Below are positions 45,555-56,839 of a stretch of DNA of 64,000 bases, one piece after another; within the stretch, counting starts at the first letter, position 1; every line of letters starts with the position of its first letter. Origin of the DNA: Cynocephalus volans (taxonomy: Eukaryota; Chordata; Mammalia; Dermoptera; Cynocephalidae); contig NC_084462.1 of NCBI RefSeq assembly GCF_027409185.1, positions 18,079,577 to 18,143,576 on the forward strand, read 5' to 3'. Under the pieces are notes generated by a model. The model was not told where the DNA came from. It was given only the letters and a program-made list of their open reading frames with translations, and did not search any database. Made by a program: the position numbers and the translations under genes.

Positions 45555-45705
45555 CAGTTGAGAAACCAGTAAATCCACTTTGGAAAAGCTCTTTTCCATA
45601 TCCGTAAAATGGGAATAGTAATTCCTCCTTCCCTGGTTTGTGGTGAGAAGTCAATGAAGACTGGTAGCATGCTTCACTCAGGGCGGAGCGTGGCAAGTAT
45701 GTGTG
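45555..45705 (+). mobile_element. MIR SINE
   Basis: Sense MIR core: 'ccatatccgtaaaatgggaa', 'tagtaattcctccttccctg' and 'agaagtcaatgaagactgg'. Confidence 0.75.
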
Positions 45706-45709
45706 TGAT

Positions 45710-46350
45710 CATTTCCTGCCCCGGCCCCCGCACTTGCCTTTGAGATTAAGGTGGAGCCAAATAGAGCTTTGTGTGGCCTCTTTAAAGTTTCCACAGTCTT
45801 TGGTGAGTGTCAGACGAGTTTCATTTGAAAGGCAGTTTTAAAAAATAAAATGTTGCTCTGATTACAATAAAGCTTTATGCCTAAAGTGATATAAATAACA
45901 CTGACAGCAATAAAGAAAAGGAAAAAGAAGGACAGCCTAGGCGAACAAGTCCACCTTTCCTACCTGAACTGCGGGCTCTGGGAAGATATCAGACCCACAG
46001 GAGGACTGACCTCTCTCTCCCTCGATGTGGAGAGGACCACAGAGCTAGGGGACCAGAGATTGAGAAAATAAGTCCATTCCTGCTGGGGATGAGGAGTTTA
46101 GGAGAGTAACAATCTCTCTTCTCTGTGGGTGACTTGGCCAACACGTCCACTCTCCTGGCCCCTCTGCCTCCCACCCCCAGGTGGCACTATCTCCTCCTTG
46201 CTTCGCACCCTTTCTTTGGTGAGTTCATCCACCGCCGTGGTCCAGCCTCCCTTCCACCTGGACGACTCCCAACTCTCCCTCTATGGCAAGTCTCAAATGA
46301 TGTCTCCACAAAGCCCTTCCAAATCCCACTCATCCAAAGGTGGAATTACA
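45710..46350. other. Unique sequence, no gene recognised
   Basis: No repeat or exon recognised; short frames on both strands lack domains. Confidence 0.4.
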
Positions 46351-46354
46351 CAAC

Positions 46355-47042
46355 TGCACCTGATATTTAAGGAGCTTTTTCATGTGCCAGCACTGTGCTG
46401 AGCCCTTTATAGAGAACCTCAATTATCCCTCACAGTAACTTCGTGTCTTAGTTTGGGCTTCCCAAGAAGCTGACGCTGAGACAAGTATTTCTGAGCAAGT
46501 GGTTTTTTTGGGAGGTTGATCCCAGGAAACATGGGTAGGGGAGAGAGGAAATGAGATGGAGAAGGGAAGGCAGCCAATGCAGGGTACGTTCATAGGCAAG
46601 TAAGGGGATGTTTGGAGAAACATGGCTTAGGAATGGAACTCATTTCAATTTCTTTCGACTGTGGGCCTGTGCTTTTAAATATCTTCTCCCAGCAGAGATT
46701 GAACTGCAAGGTTCATTCCACTGGGCTTTATCATTGATGAGGAAGCACGGGAGCTGGGGTGTTTATCTAACAACTCTTTGCATGTTTCAAAAACATCCCT
46801 TAGGCACAGAAGTGCAGGTACTGCTAAGGGACGCCAGTAGGTGCTCACTAAAATGGTACGGTCCCAAGGGAGGTCACTGGCTGTGTTTGCCCTACTCTGG
46901 GTGAGTTAATCCCTACTTTGCAGGTCAGGAAACTGACACAGACTGAAAGTTCAGTAATTAGCCCATAGCCGCTGATTTACAGTGAAACTGAGATTTGAAC
47001 CCAGGTTTGGCTGATTTCAAGGACTCTCTGCTGTCTCCATGG
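46355..47042 (-). mobile_element. MIR SINE split by a later insertion
   Basis: The left piece (46355-46440) carries 'gtgctgagccctttataga', and the right piece (46905-47042) resumes with 'caggtcaggaaactgacaca' and 'tgagatttgaacccagg'. Together they form one antisense MIR. Confidence 0.7.
46441..46904. mobile_element. Insertion of LTR-like repeat into MIR
   Basis: Sequence beginning 'tgtcttagtttgggcttccc' and including 'gggaggttgatcccaggaaa' interrupts the MIR. The boundaries are inferred from the interrupted MIR; no clear duplication was found. Confidence 0.45.
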
Positions 47043-47044
47043 AG

Positions 47045-47865
47045 ATTCCCACCCTCTTATTGGTGAGGTCTCTCGCTCCCACTCCATGCCCCATGCTCAA
47101 GATCAAGAGGAACCAAATTATATAGGAAAGAGCATGGATAACACCCATGACCAAACCACCAGCCCCTGAGCCCCAAGGCCTTTGCCTTTTCACCTCATGC
47201 TCCTGCAGGGCCTAGCACATGCTGTCTTTGCCTAACTAGGTGGCCACAGTCAGTACGTGTCAAACTTGAACTGGCTCCTACTTGTAATGTGAAGATGGTG
47301 TGTAAAAAAGGAAAAGTTCACTATCAGAAAAAGAAGATTGATATAGGGTAAAAAAAAAACTGATAAGTCCTAGGGGGATAAGCCTCCCAACTCAGTCTCT
47401 GCAGGGAGAAGATATTTAAAAGCAACAAGTCCACAGTCAAAGGAAATTAAAATGAATTTCATTCCTAAGCCATGTCATTCCAAACATACTACAGAGAGTT
47501 CAACTTAAAACCCTCATGAAGATTTCTTAAAGCCCCTTCCCTCCTGTCCTCAACCCCAGCTGGTCCAAGGACCTCATGTGTCAACCCCACCCTGCCCCCA
47601 CAGCCTCCCTAAGCCCTAGCTCTCAGGCTCTTCTTTCAGTCTTCCCAATCTGTCCCATACATTGGATTCCAGCAAGCAAGAATCTGTCTTTTCAGAAACT
47701 GGAAACTGACCCAGTGACAAAAGATTTTAATTATCAGGTGAAGGCAGAGAACAATTTATTAATTTGGGCCTCATCAATTGTATACGTATGTGTTATATAA
47801 TAAGGAATTTAGCTGACCCTTGTCTCTGGCTCCTGGGAGGGAGCTTCTAAATCCTCAGAATTTCC
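47045..47865. other. Unassigned sequence
   Basis: No gene is supported. A weak L2-like phrase lies near 47175-47235. Confidence 0.35.
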
Positions 47866-47869
47866 CTAA

Positions 47870-48540
47870 TGATAGTATTTTCTATGTTATTCAGGGGGGG
47901 CCCCACAGACCATGCCCAAGTTTGTGCTAACATGGTAACTCATGATGGGGGCTGGCCACATCAGAAAAACCAACCATGTTTTTAGAGGACTGGGACTTCG
48001 AGTCAGGTGATATCAGCTTTACCTTTGGGGAGCAAAGGGAGGCTGGAGATTGAGTTCAATTGTGTGGTTGATGATTCAAACAATTATGCCACAATAAAAA
48101 CTCTGGACACTGAGTCTCAGTTGTGCTTTCCTGGTTGTAATCACACAGCTATATGCTGGGAGGGTGATGCTTCCTGAGGACACACAGCAGCTATGCATTT
48201 GGGGCCCTCACAGATCTCACCCTATGGGTCTCTTCTTTTAGCTGGGTCTGATTTGGATCCTTTATAATAAACAATAATAGCAAGTATAGCACTTTCCTGA
48301 GTTCCATGAGCTGTTTTATGAATTATTGAAGAAGAAGAAGCAGTGCAAGCCCCCAAATTTGTAGCCAGTTGGTCAAAAATGTGGGTAGCCTGGGAGCTCT
48401 AGAGCTTGTGACAGGTGTATGAAGTGAGGGCAGTCTCGTGGAGGACTGTGCCCTTAACCTATGAAATTTGACCTAACTCTGAGTAGCTGGTGTCAGAATT
48501 GCATTGCAATGCTTTTCCTCCTTATACTGTGGCTCAGATG
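47870..48540 (+). mobile_element. Old LTR-like repeat
   Basis: It shows 'ggttgatgattcaaacaatt', 'cacagatctcaccctatggg', 'atcctttataataaacaata', 'tgtagccagttggtcaaaaa' and 'gtggctcagatgg'. This is the order of an old mammalian ERV LTR with an AATAAA signal (ATAATAAAC) inside. Confidence 0.55.
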
Positions 48541-48549
48541 GTATGATGT

Positions 48550-48877
48550 ACAGTTACCACTTGAACAACATGGGGGTTTAAGATGCCAACCCCCTATGTG
48601 GTCAAAAATCCATGTTTAACATTCAACTCCCCCAAAACTTAACTACTAATAGGCAGTTGTTGACTGGAAGCCTTATCGATAACATAAACTGTTGATGAAC
48701 ATGTATTTTGTACATTACATATATTATATTCTGTATTGTTACCATAAAGTAAGCTAGAGAAAATAAAATATCAAGAAATCATAAGGAAGAGAAAATACAC
48801 TTACAGTACTGTATAGTATTTATTGCAAAAAATCTGCATATATGTGGACCTGTGCTGTTCAAGGACCAACTGTAGGT
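48550..48877 (+). mobile_element. Tigger-like MITE
   Basis: Terminal inverted repeats pair TACAGTTACCACTTGAACAAC with the complement of 'gctgttcaaggaccaactgta', bounded by TA dinucleotides as expected for Tc1/mariner/pogo insertions. The interior matches the internally deleted Tigger consensus. Confidence 0.8.
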
Positions 48878-48879
48878 GA

Positions 48880-49820
48880 GAATTTGTCATTATGCTAGGG
48901 GAAATAAGTTTTTGAGGTATGGCTAACTTTTGCTCTGGGACCTAGATTTCCCTACAGAGTTTAGAGCTCTGCCCTTGTGTTTTATTTTCTGTTTTTGACT
49001 GAAGATGAGAATAAGGGTGGAAAATTACATTCTGGGGATTAAAAACCAGGCTACAATGAAGTGGAAGCCCCAAAGCTTAACATCCTGTCTGTGTTTTCCT
49101 CTTAAGAGGAGATAGGTGGTTGGGGTCAGAGGCCACATTCATAGAGAATCTCAATTTTCCTCTGCAGTTTGTTCTACTTAATGGCTCTGCATAAATACTT
49201 CCACAAGAGCCAACAAATTAATGACTCATAAGACTATTTAAAACCTTGTAAGCTCCAAAGAAACTAAAAAGAAGACCCAATTTGTTTGGTTCAGAGTTAT
49301 TGGGATCAAGCTGGCTTGATTCACTTGTTTCCAAAAATAAATTTCGGAAAAACAGACCATTAAGGATAAAAGATGCTCCAGTGTACTTGAGAAACAGGTA
49401 AAAGGGCAATAAAATACAAAATTTATTGTGGCCAAGGGTTTTTCTATTGCCAAGGACAACAGCAGTAGACAGAAGCACAAACTGTAGACAGTTGACCTTG
49501 GCCAGATCATGCCTTTCTCCCACTATTCCAGGACAAAAGTTCCAATTACGTAGAAATAAAAGAGAAATGTAATATTTGTGTCTAGAGCCTGGAATTTGGG
49601 CTCCTTTGTTAACATTCATTTAGGTTATGCAACAAATATTTATTGTACCTAGCCCACCTTGAGCTGCTTTTGCTAGGAGGCTTCAAATACCTCCACAGCC
49701 CACACACAGCAGGTTGGAGGAAGCTCAAGAACTTTGATGTCCTACAAACCGGAGCTGAAGTCATTCATCCTCCACCCATTAGCTCTGTGCCCTCATCTAT
49801 AAAAATGGGTTAAGTAGTAT
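48880..49820. other. Unassigned sequence with 133-codon minus-strand frame
   Basis: The minus frame 49218-49619 is hydrophobic in places but has no recognised motif. Its AT-rich composition makes such a frame easy to obtain by chance, so I do not call it a gene. No repeat family is recognised. Confidence 0.4.
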
Positions 49821-49824
49821 CCTG

Positions 49825-50252
49825 CCAAAATCCATGTCCACTGCAACCTCAAAATATGACTTATTTGAAAATAGGGTCTTTGCAGATGTCGTTAGTTAAG
49901 GACCTTGAGATAATTCTGGATTTAGGGTGGGCACTAAATCCAATGATGGGCTTTCTTGTAAGAAGAGGAGAGAATACAGAGAGACACAGGGAGGGGAAGG
50001 CCCTGTAAAGATGGAGACAGAGATTGGAGTGTTGCATCTACAAATCAAAGAACACCAAGGATTGCCAATAACCACCAGAAGCTAGAAGAGAGACATGGAA
50101 CAGATTCTCCCTCAGATCTAGAAGGAACCAATTCTGTCAATACCTTGGTCTCAGACTTCCAGCCTCCAGAACTGTGAGAGAATACGTTTCTGTTATTTGA
50201 GCCACCCAGCTTGTGATAATTTGTTACAGCAGCCTTAGGAAACTAATACACT
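49825..50252 (+). mobile_element. MLT1-type MaLR LTR
   Basis: Order as in MLT1: 'atatgacttatttgaaaata', 'gaccttgagataattctgg', a 'ggtctcagacttccagcctc' segment and the ending 'gaaactaatacac'. Confidence 0.8.
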
Positions 50253-50851
50253 ATTCCAAAGAGAGTTACGGCATCATAAATGAAAAGATGGAGGCAAGTG
50301 TTTGACCAAGTAGACACTCAACCAGTGCTAATTCTTCTTTCCATTCTAGGTTGATTTAATAGGTAACATTGCAGCTATGGGTTAGTATTCAGCTACATCT
50401 ATCATCTCCCTGATTTATTCACAGAAAAAGTTCTTAATGTAGGTTTAACCCTTTTGCTCTAGTTTGGATATTCACTTTTGAGCTTTTCATTTATTTTCAT
50501 ATGTGTGGCAGACATTGTTGGTGGCCTGTCCACATGCCCCCGGCACTCCTCATTTCTATGCACACTGTCTTGCTCAGTGGCTTGTAACTGCAGCAGCTCC
50601 AGCTCTACCTGAGAGCTCTCTCTGGCTGTTGGCACCTACGTGGTTCACACATGGGGCAGAAAGTTGGATCCCCCCTCCCAGTGACTGATGAGAGTTGGTG
50701 AATAAATTCCCTAGCTCCCTTGCTCTCCAGTTGGGATGACTCTGAGTTGTGTTCCCCACTGGTTCCCAGAGTGCCCTGGCAGGATTGAGGTCCTATTGCC
50801 CACAGCAGTGAGCTGCTTGGTAACACACGCATTACTGACTTTATTCCTATA

Positions 50852-51721
50852 TTAGTTTCCTGTGGCTCCATAATGAATAACTGCAAACTTAGTGCTTTAA
50901 AACAGCAGACACTACTTTCCTACAGTTCTGGAAGCTAGAATCCAAAATCAGTATCAATGGGCTAAAGCTGTGTTGACAAAGGCTTTAAGGGAGGATCCAT
51001 TGCTTACCTCTTCTAGTTTCTAGCGGCTGTAAGCAACCCTTGGCATTACTTGGCTTGTAGCTGCATCATTCCGATCTCTGCCTCTGTCTTCACATGACCT
51101 TCTCTTCTGTAGTCTAATCTCTCTGTGTCCCCTTCTTACAAGGATACATGGAATGGCATAACGACTGTATCAGTCCATTTGTGTTGCTATAACTGAAATA
51201 CCTGAGACTGGGTAATTTATAAAGGAAAGAGGTTTATTTGGCTTATGATTCTGGGACAGCTACATCTGGCACGGGCCTCAGGCTGCTTCTACTCATGATG
51301 GAAAGTGGCAGACAGCTGCTGAGTACAAGCAGATCACATGGTGAGAGGAAGCAAGAGAGAGAGAGAGGAGGTGCCAGGGTCTTTTAAACAACCTGCTCTC
51401 ACGGGAACTAATAGAGCGAGAACTCACTCATTATTCCCCCCCACCAAGGGAGAGCATGAATCCATTCATGAGGGCTCTGCCCCCATGACTCAATCAGTTT
51501 CCAACACTGCCACACTGGGGATCAAATTTCCACATGAGTTTTGGAGGGGACAAGACATCCAAACTCCATCAAGGACCCACCCAAATAATCCAGGATAATA
51601 CCCCCACCTCAAGATTGTTAACCACATTTTCTAAGTCCCTTTGTGCCATGTAAGGTAACATCACAGGTTTCAGGATTAGGATATCTTTTGATGGGGATGG
51701 CACTATTCAACCTACCACACT
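50852..51721 (-). mobile_element. MLT-like LTR, second nest level
   Basis: It opens 'tattagtttcctgtggctcc' and 'tgctttaaaacagcagacac', and after the MST insertion ends with 'ggtttcaggattaggatatc' and 'cctaccacac'. Orientation is inferred from the usual TAGTTTCCT...CTACCACA order in antisense. Confidence 0.55.
51166..51572 (-). mobile_element. MST/THE1-like MaLR LTR, third nest level
   Basis: It shares nearly all of its sequence with 42248-42664, including 'ggctcaggctgcttctactc'-type segments, a shorter (GA)n and 'cccccatgactcaatcagtt'. It splits the MLT-like repeat. Confidence 0.85.
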
Positions 51722-51839
51722 TTTCTTCCTTGCCTTACTTCCCTCTTTCTTATCAGTCCTTCCTGGGATCAATTTCCTAATAAACTAGTCGCACCAACTC
51801 TCTGCTGCAGCATCTGCTTCTGGAGGAATCTCACCTCTA

Positions 51840-52468
51840 ACTCTACCATTTCATAGGGAATGAGATTTAATCTTTCAAGAATCATTTATTAACTTGTTGT
51901 GCTCACATTTTACTAACAATTGTACTCACATGAGTCTGAATAAGGTTGTTCAAGTCTATGAAGGTTGTTTGTTGACTCAAAACCGTAATTCCAAGGTAAA
52001 GGGGATTGTTGACTTGTACATGCTTCTGAATGATAATAACCCAAGAAAAAGGAATCAGGGAGAAGGCCAGTGGAGACTCTCACTGCTACTTGAAGCATTC
52101 CTCAGTGTCAGTCTCCGTGATTTACAATTTGATACGTCTAGTGGGAGAGAAGTTTGGGTGGGAAGGTCATGGGCTGAAAAGAACCCAAATCCTCATAGCT
52201 GCAGTGGGTTGTGGGGGGTAAGTAGGGACAGTGGTGAGGTTCTCCTGGTAGGCCCTTTTTCAGGGGGCGGTAAGGGTGAGAGCACCCCCAGTTTCCTAGA
52301 GCTCTGTCACTTCTACACCAATGTTGAGGTCTTTACACCCTGGTTAACACTCTCCACTGAAGGTTGGTATCTGTTCGTTTGAAAGTTGATATCTGTTCGA
52401 GATATTTGTTTGTTCACTCAATTGCTCACTCGTTCATTGTCAGTCAGTCATTTCCCTTCACCTGGCCG
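51840..52468. other. Unassigned sequence
   Basis: The 162-codon plus frame (51894-52382) has no domain and no splice support, so I do not call it coding. Confidence 0.4.
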
Positions 52469-52469
52469 T

Positions 52470-52930
52470 GGGGAGCTCCTATGGATCAGGAAGAGGGAGG
52501 TCAAGGGAAGTCTTCCCTGAGGAAGCGTCTTTCAACAGAGACTCCAAGGAGGAGTGGGAGTGAATCAGGCAGACAGCAAGCAGAGACAGCATCTTTTGGC
52601 AGAAGGAACAGTCCATGAAATGCCCTGAGGCAGAAGAGAGAAGACCTCAGAGGGCTTGAGGGGAAGACAGAGGGTCCAGAGTTCTTGAGCACAGTGACTG
52701 TAGACCAGAGCTGGAGAGTCAGGCAGGGCCAGCTCTGGTGCCCTGTGGAGGGATTTGCATCTGTTTAGAACCCAGTGGAAAGCCACCAGGGACCTGGAGA
52801 GGGTGGAGAGGGTCAAGACCTGATGGATGTTTTAAGAACATCACTTGCTCTGGCCACTGTGTGCAGAAAGCTCCAGAGAAGGCTGAGAGTGGGAGCAGGG
52901 AGACCAGGTGAGGCTGCTGTGCACGTGTAG
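52470..52930 (-). mobile_element. Antisense L2 (LINE2) 3' end
   Basis: The plus strand has 'aaatgccctgaggcagaaga', 'ggagagtcaggcagggccag', 'gaacccagtggaaagccac' and 'aagaacatcacttgctctgg', the reverse of the L2 3' region. Confidence 0.75.
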
Positions 52931-52983
52931 GTGCAACAAGACGGTGGTTGGTGGTTGGATAGATGGCATTTTGGCTTTATAGT

Positions 52984-53482
52984 GTGTTATGGGATGAACT
53001 GTGTCCCAAAATTTCATATGCTGAAACCCTAATTCCCAGTATCACAGAATGTGACAGTATTTGGAAGATAAGGCCCTTACAGAAGGAATTAAGATAAAAT
53101 GAGGTTATTAAGGTGCGCCCTAATCCGATGTGATTGGTGTCCTTATGAGAAGAGGAGATAAGGACACAGATATGCAGAGAGATGACCATGTGAAGACACA
53201 GGGAGAAATGGCCATATGCAAATCAAGGAGAGAGGCCTCAGGAGAAACCATCCCTGCTGATACTTTGATCTTGGACTTCCAGCCTCCAGAACTGGCAGAA
53301 AATAAATTTCTGTTGTTTAAACTGCCCAGTCTGGGCTGGCCAATTAGCTCAGTTGGTTAGAGCATGGTGCTGATATCACTAAGGTCAAGGGTTTGATCCC
53401 TGTACTGTCCAACCACACACAAAAAAGATAAACTGCCCAGTCTGTGGTTCTTTTTTATGGCAGCCAGAGCAAACTAATACAC
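52984..53482 (+). mobile_element. MLT1-type MaLR LTR split by a SINE
   Basis: It has 'tgggatgaactgtgtcccaa', 'gaatgtgacagtatttggaa', 'ttggacttccagcctccaga' and ends 'gcaaactaatacac'. The monomeric SINE at 53334-53429 sits in its 3' third. Confidence 0.85.
53334..53429 (+). mobile_element. Monomeric tRNA-Ile-derived SINE
   Basis: The unit is the clearest tRNA relative in the window. It has an A box TAGCTCAGTTGG (53345-53356), a B box GGTTTGATCC (53390-53399) and GAT at the anticodon position (53372-53374), closely following mammalian tRNA-Ile. A short CA/A-rich tail follows. Perfect direct repeats AAACTGCCCAGTCTG flank it (53319-53333, 53430-53444). The acceptor stem is mutated, so it is a SINE, not a tRNA gene. 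Confidence 0.9.
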
Positions 53483-53484
53483 GC

Positions 53485-54100
53485 TGCGTAAGCTCAAATT
53501 GGGCAGCCCAGGTGGTCCAGCCTCTCTTCCTTGTCCTGCTTCCTCCAAAATTCCCTGCCTCTTCTGTTGTTGACAGCTGTCCCTCAGCTATAAGGGCTGT
53601 ATTTCCCATGGTTTCACTTGCTGGATGTCCTTCCCATCAGCAGACAAGCGCCATCCCCCAGAAAGCCTGTTGGCCTTTTCTGTCCTCTGCTGCCTGTATC
53701 CCAGAATTATCATGCACAGACTACTAGATAAACTCACTCAAAAATTCTCAACTGTCCCTTCTGCTGCCCCAAGTCTCCTACACACTTACAGCAATTCCCC
53801 AACCAAATGAATGCTACTTTTACATTATGGAGACAGACCAAATTAGCATTTAGCAGAGAAAGGGGCTTCTTTTTTTGCAAATCATATAACTCTAAATTAC
53901 CTTCAATTTCCTAAATGGAATTTGGCTTGAGATTCACTCTGGTATGGAGTAGTCTGTAATGAGATTATATTACGTGTAGGGGAAAACATTCAAATGACCA
54001 AGATAATTAATTTTGCATAACAACCAGCGTATAGCAAGATCCAGAACCGTAACTCAGAGCCTGCAACCTGCAGGGGCCATTGGGGGTGATAATGTTTCTT
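53485..54100. other. Unassigned sequence
   Basis: No gene or repeat recognised. Confidence 0.4.
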
Positions 54101-54119
54101 TCAAAATACAGCAACAAAG

Positions 54120-54229
54120 GGCCGGCCCGTGGCTCACTCGGGAGAGTGCGGTGCTGATAACACCAAGGCCCCGGGTTCGGATCCCATATACGGATGGCCG
54201 GTTCACTCACTGGCTGAGTGTGGTGCTGA
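54120..54229 (+). mobile_element. 3'-truncated, tail-less tRNA-derived SINE
   Basis: The copy stops inside the second unit ('gagtgtggtgctga') with no A tail of its own. An AAAATACAGCAACAAAG duplication follows at once (54231-54247), with the left copy CAAAATACAGCAACAAAG at 54102-54119. It is very close to the full-length copy at 62146-62320, sharing the 'cccatatacggatggccg' variant. Confidence 0.9.
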
Positions 54230-54249
54230 CAAAATACAGCAACAAAGAC

Positions 54250-54848
54250 AGTTCTGGGGACCCATGAAACGCAGAGGTTTTAAAGCTGGAAATGTTAGGT
54301 TCTTTCTGTTCTGGACACAATCCTCATATTTTCTCAGTAGCTGTCATTTACTGTAGGAGCTCTCCTGGGTTTGGATAGATAAAAGAAGGCCTTGAGCCCA
54401 AAAGGGCTTCCTGGAGGGGCTTTGCTGGGAGGAATCTTTTGAGAACCATTCCCAAGTATTCAAAATGTTTGGTGCTGTTGCAGGGCTTAGCTAATGGTAG
54501 AATGGGGGAGTGTGTGTGTGCGCGTGCAGGTGCTTGCCTTTAAAAGAAAAGACTAAGATCAATCTGTCCTCGTTTCTTTGAATCCTCATTGCCAGGCGGC
54601 TTTAGCTGTGTGATTTTAGACTTATCTGAACTTCTGGGAAGGGTCCAAAACAGCAGCAGTTTTCTGGCTCTGATTCATTATTAAAATCACTTTAGAAATA
54701 GTCAGGACCTGGCTTACTGCCCACCTCCATCTCTTGAATCTCTTGGTTGTGTCTAATTCTAACATAGTCTAGGAATATGAGTTAGCTTGGAAGCCAGAGA
54801 ACCTACATTTTCATTTAGAATCTGCCTGTAACTGCCTGCATGGTCTCA
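54250..54848. other. Unassigned sequence
   Basis: A short alternating GT/GC tract lies near 54510-54530. No gene is recognised. Confidence 0.4.
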
Positions 54849-54849
54849 A

Positions 54850-55398
54850 AAATAAATTCCTGTACTCAAACAAATCCTTGTACACGAATGTTCACAGTAG
54901 CACTGTTCACAATAACCTAAAGGTGGGAACAACCCAAATGTCCACCAACAGATCAGTGGATAAATAAATTGTGGAATATCCATACAATGGAATATTACTC
55001 AGCCCTAGAAAGGAAGGACACACTGATATATGCTGCCATGTGGATGAGCCTGGAAAACATGATGCTCAGTCAAAGAAGCCAGTCACAAAAGGTTACATAT
55101 TGTATGTTTCCATTTATATGAAATATCCAGAGCAGGTAAATCTATACATACAGAAAGTAGATTGTAGTGGGTGCCAGGGGCTGGGGGCTAGGGATATTAG
55201 GGAGTGACAGCTTAACGAGCTTAGGGTTTTCTTTGAGGATGATGAAAATGTTTTAGATGGAACTAGATAGAGGTGATGGTTGCGCGACATTGTGAATGTA
55301 CTTATTAACACTGAATTGTGCACTTTAAATTTTAAAATGAATTGTATACTTAAAATGATTAATTTTATATTATGTGTATTTCACCTCAATTTGGAAAA
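54850..55398 (+). mobile_element. L1 3' end (old L1M)
   Basis: Order: 'tgttcacagtagcactgttc', 'tccatacaatggaatattac', 'catgtggatgagcctggaaa', 'gtgccaggggctgggggcta' and a 3'UTR end 'attttatattatgtgtattt'. Confidence 0.85.
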
Positions 55399-55479
55399 AA
55401 ATTCCTCCCATCCCTATCTCCCACCAGATCTTGGGGTCTTCATCTGGGAAAATTAGGGTGTTGGACCAGTAACAGAGAT

Positions 55480-55570
55480 TTCAAACTTTCAGTCTGTAGA
55501 CCAGATTTGGCCAGCAGGTATTTAACTGGACCATAACAGTGTCTTTAAAATTTCTAAATTTGAATTTTCT
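55480..55570 (+). mobile_element. hAT-like fragment
   Basis: A short piece includes 'gaccagatttggccagcagg' followed by 'aactggaccataacagtgtc', similar to the family at 21510-21725. Confidence 0.4.
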
Positions 55571-55574
55571 TTTG

Positions 55575-56050
55575 TAGTAGTTAGATTCTGAAGATGAGCC
55601 CCCCACCCCCTGCCATGAGCTATGCCTCCTGGTATTCATGCCTTTGGGTCGTCCCATTTTACACTGAATCTGGGATGGCCCTCTGATTGGCTTTGACCAA
55701 TAGAATGCAGCAGAAGTAACAGTGTGTATCTTCCAAAGCTGGACCTTAAGATACTCAAGCTTCCTTCTTCACCCCACAGGAGGCCACACTGTGAGCAAGC
55801 GCAAGCTGCTTGAGCGGCCGCATGGAGGAGCTCCCAGGCAGGAGACAGTGCCACCTGCCAGCTGTGTGAGTAAGCAATCTTGGATGCTCCAGCGCAGTTG
55901 AGCCTCCAGACAATGCAGTCCTGGCTGACATAAATGGAGCAGAAGAACCACACAGCTGAGCCCAGGCAACCCACAGAATCATGAGAGATGATTATTGCTT
56001 AAACCACTACGTTTTGGGGTGGTTTGTTATACAGCATCGAATAACAAGAA
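55575..56050 (+). mobile_element. Old mammalian LTR (MLT1-like)
   Basis: It shows 'ctggtattcatgcctttggg', 'gaccaatagaatgcagcaga', 'tgagtaagcaatcttggatg' and 'ccactacgttttggggtggt', the order of a common mammalian LTR. Confidence 0.65.
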
Positions 56051-56271
56051 CAGCTTTGGCTGCTTCTTCAGCTTGCCACAGTCCTTATCCTGTCTCCCAT
56101 ACCTGGCCCTCTTCACATGTCTGTACTACCTGCCTGGCCCCTATAGGCATCTGACTTTGCAGCCCTGGATGGAATGATGGTCTTGAAGTTACCATCTGGG
56201 TTTAGCATGTTCAGATTCTCATGTCTCAAGGTGAGCACATTAAGAGTTCATGGCCAAGACCTTTTAGGGCG

Positions 56272-56808
56272 TGTATTAGTCTGGGTTCTCCAGGGAGTCA
56301 GAACCTTTGGATATATATGTATATATATGAATGTATATATGCATATATATAGAGATGTATGTAGTATATAGATATATGTATATGTGAGAGAGACACATAC
56401 ATATATATATATATACACATACACATACATAGAGATTTATTTTAGGAAACTAGCTCCTGCAATTGTTGAGGCTGGCAAGTCTAAAATCTGCAGGGCAGGC
56501 CAGCAGGATTGGGTTCTAGGGAAGAACTGACATTGCATCAGCAGTTCTGACAGTCTGAAGACAGTCTGCAGGCAGAATTCTCTCTTCCTTGGGGGATGTT
56601 AGTCTTTTTTTTCTTAAGACCTTCAGTTGATAGGATGAGGCCCTCCCACATTATGGGGGGTAATCTGCTTTACTCAAAGCCTACTGATGTAAATATTCAT
56701 TTCATCTAAAAAATACCTTTACAGCAACATCTAGACTGGTGTTTGACCACATATCTGGGTACAGTGGCCCTACCAAGTTGACACATAAAAGTAACCATCC
56801 TGGAGGAC
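56272..56808 (-). mobile_element. LTR-like repeat with (AT/ATGT)n core
   Basis: It opens 'gtattagtctgggttctcca' and includes a 100-bp TATATG-rich microsatellite (56310-56425), 'gaggctggcaagtctaaaat', 'gatgaggccctcccacatta' and 'agttgacacataaaagtaac'. It is a common mammalian LTR in antisense. Confidence 0.7.
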
Positions 56809-56839
56809 AATGAACTAACTATGAGTGACTCCCATTTGG

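Larger units (their letters stand above)
50500..51835 (+). mobile_element. Old LTR-like repeat split by nested insertions
   Basis: Same family as 43500-44005: left piece 50500-50850 has 'cagtgactgatgagagttgg' and 'tgaataaattccctagctcc', and the right piece 51722-51835 resumes with 'cttcctgggatcaatttcct' and 'gcatctgcttctggagg'. The intervening 870 bp are two further repeats. Confidence 0.6.

Noticed and set aside
49218..49619. 133-codon minus-strand frame as a membrane protein
   Set aside because: Phe/Leu richness comes from A/T-rich DNA read antisense, and no topology or family pattern is seen.
51894..52382. 162-codon plus-strand frame as a gene
   Set aside because: No domain, no flanking splice sites or promoter, and no coding-like composition. 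It is probably chance.
53334..53429. Possible functional tRNA-Ile gene with GAT anticodon
   Set aside because: It has good A and B boxes, but the acceptor stem does not pair, it has an A-rich tail and perfect target duplications, and it lies inside an MLT1 LTR. It is a SINE.
56248..56430. Tyr/Ile-rich minus-strand frame
   Set aside because: It is a translation of the TATATG-rich microsatellite within an LTR-like repeat.
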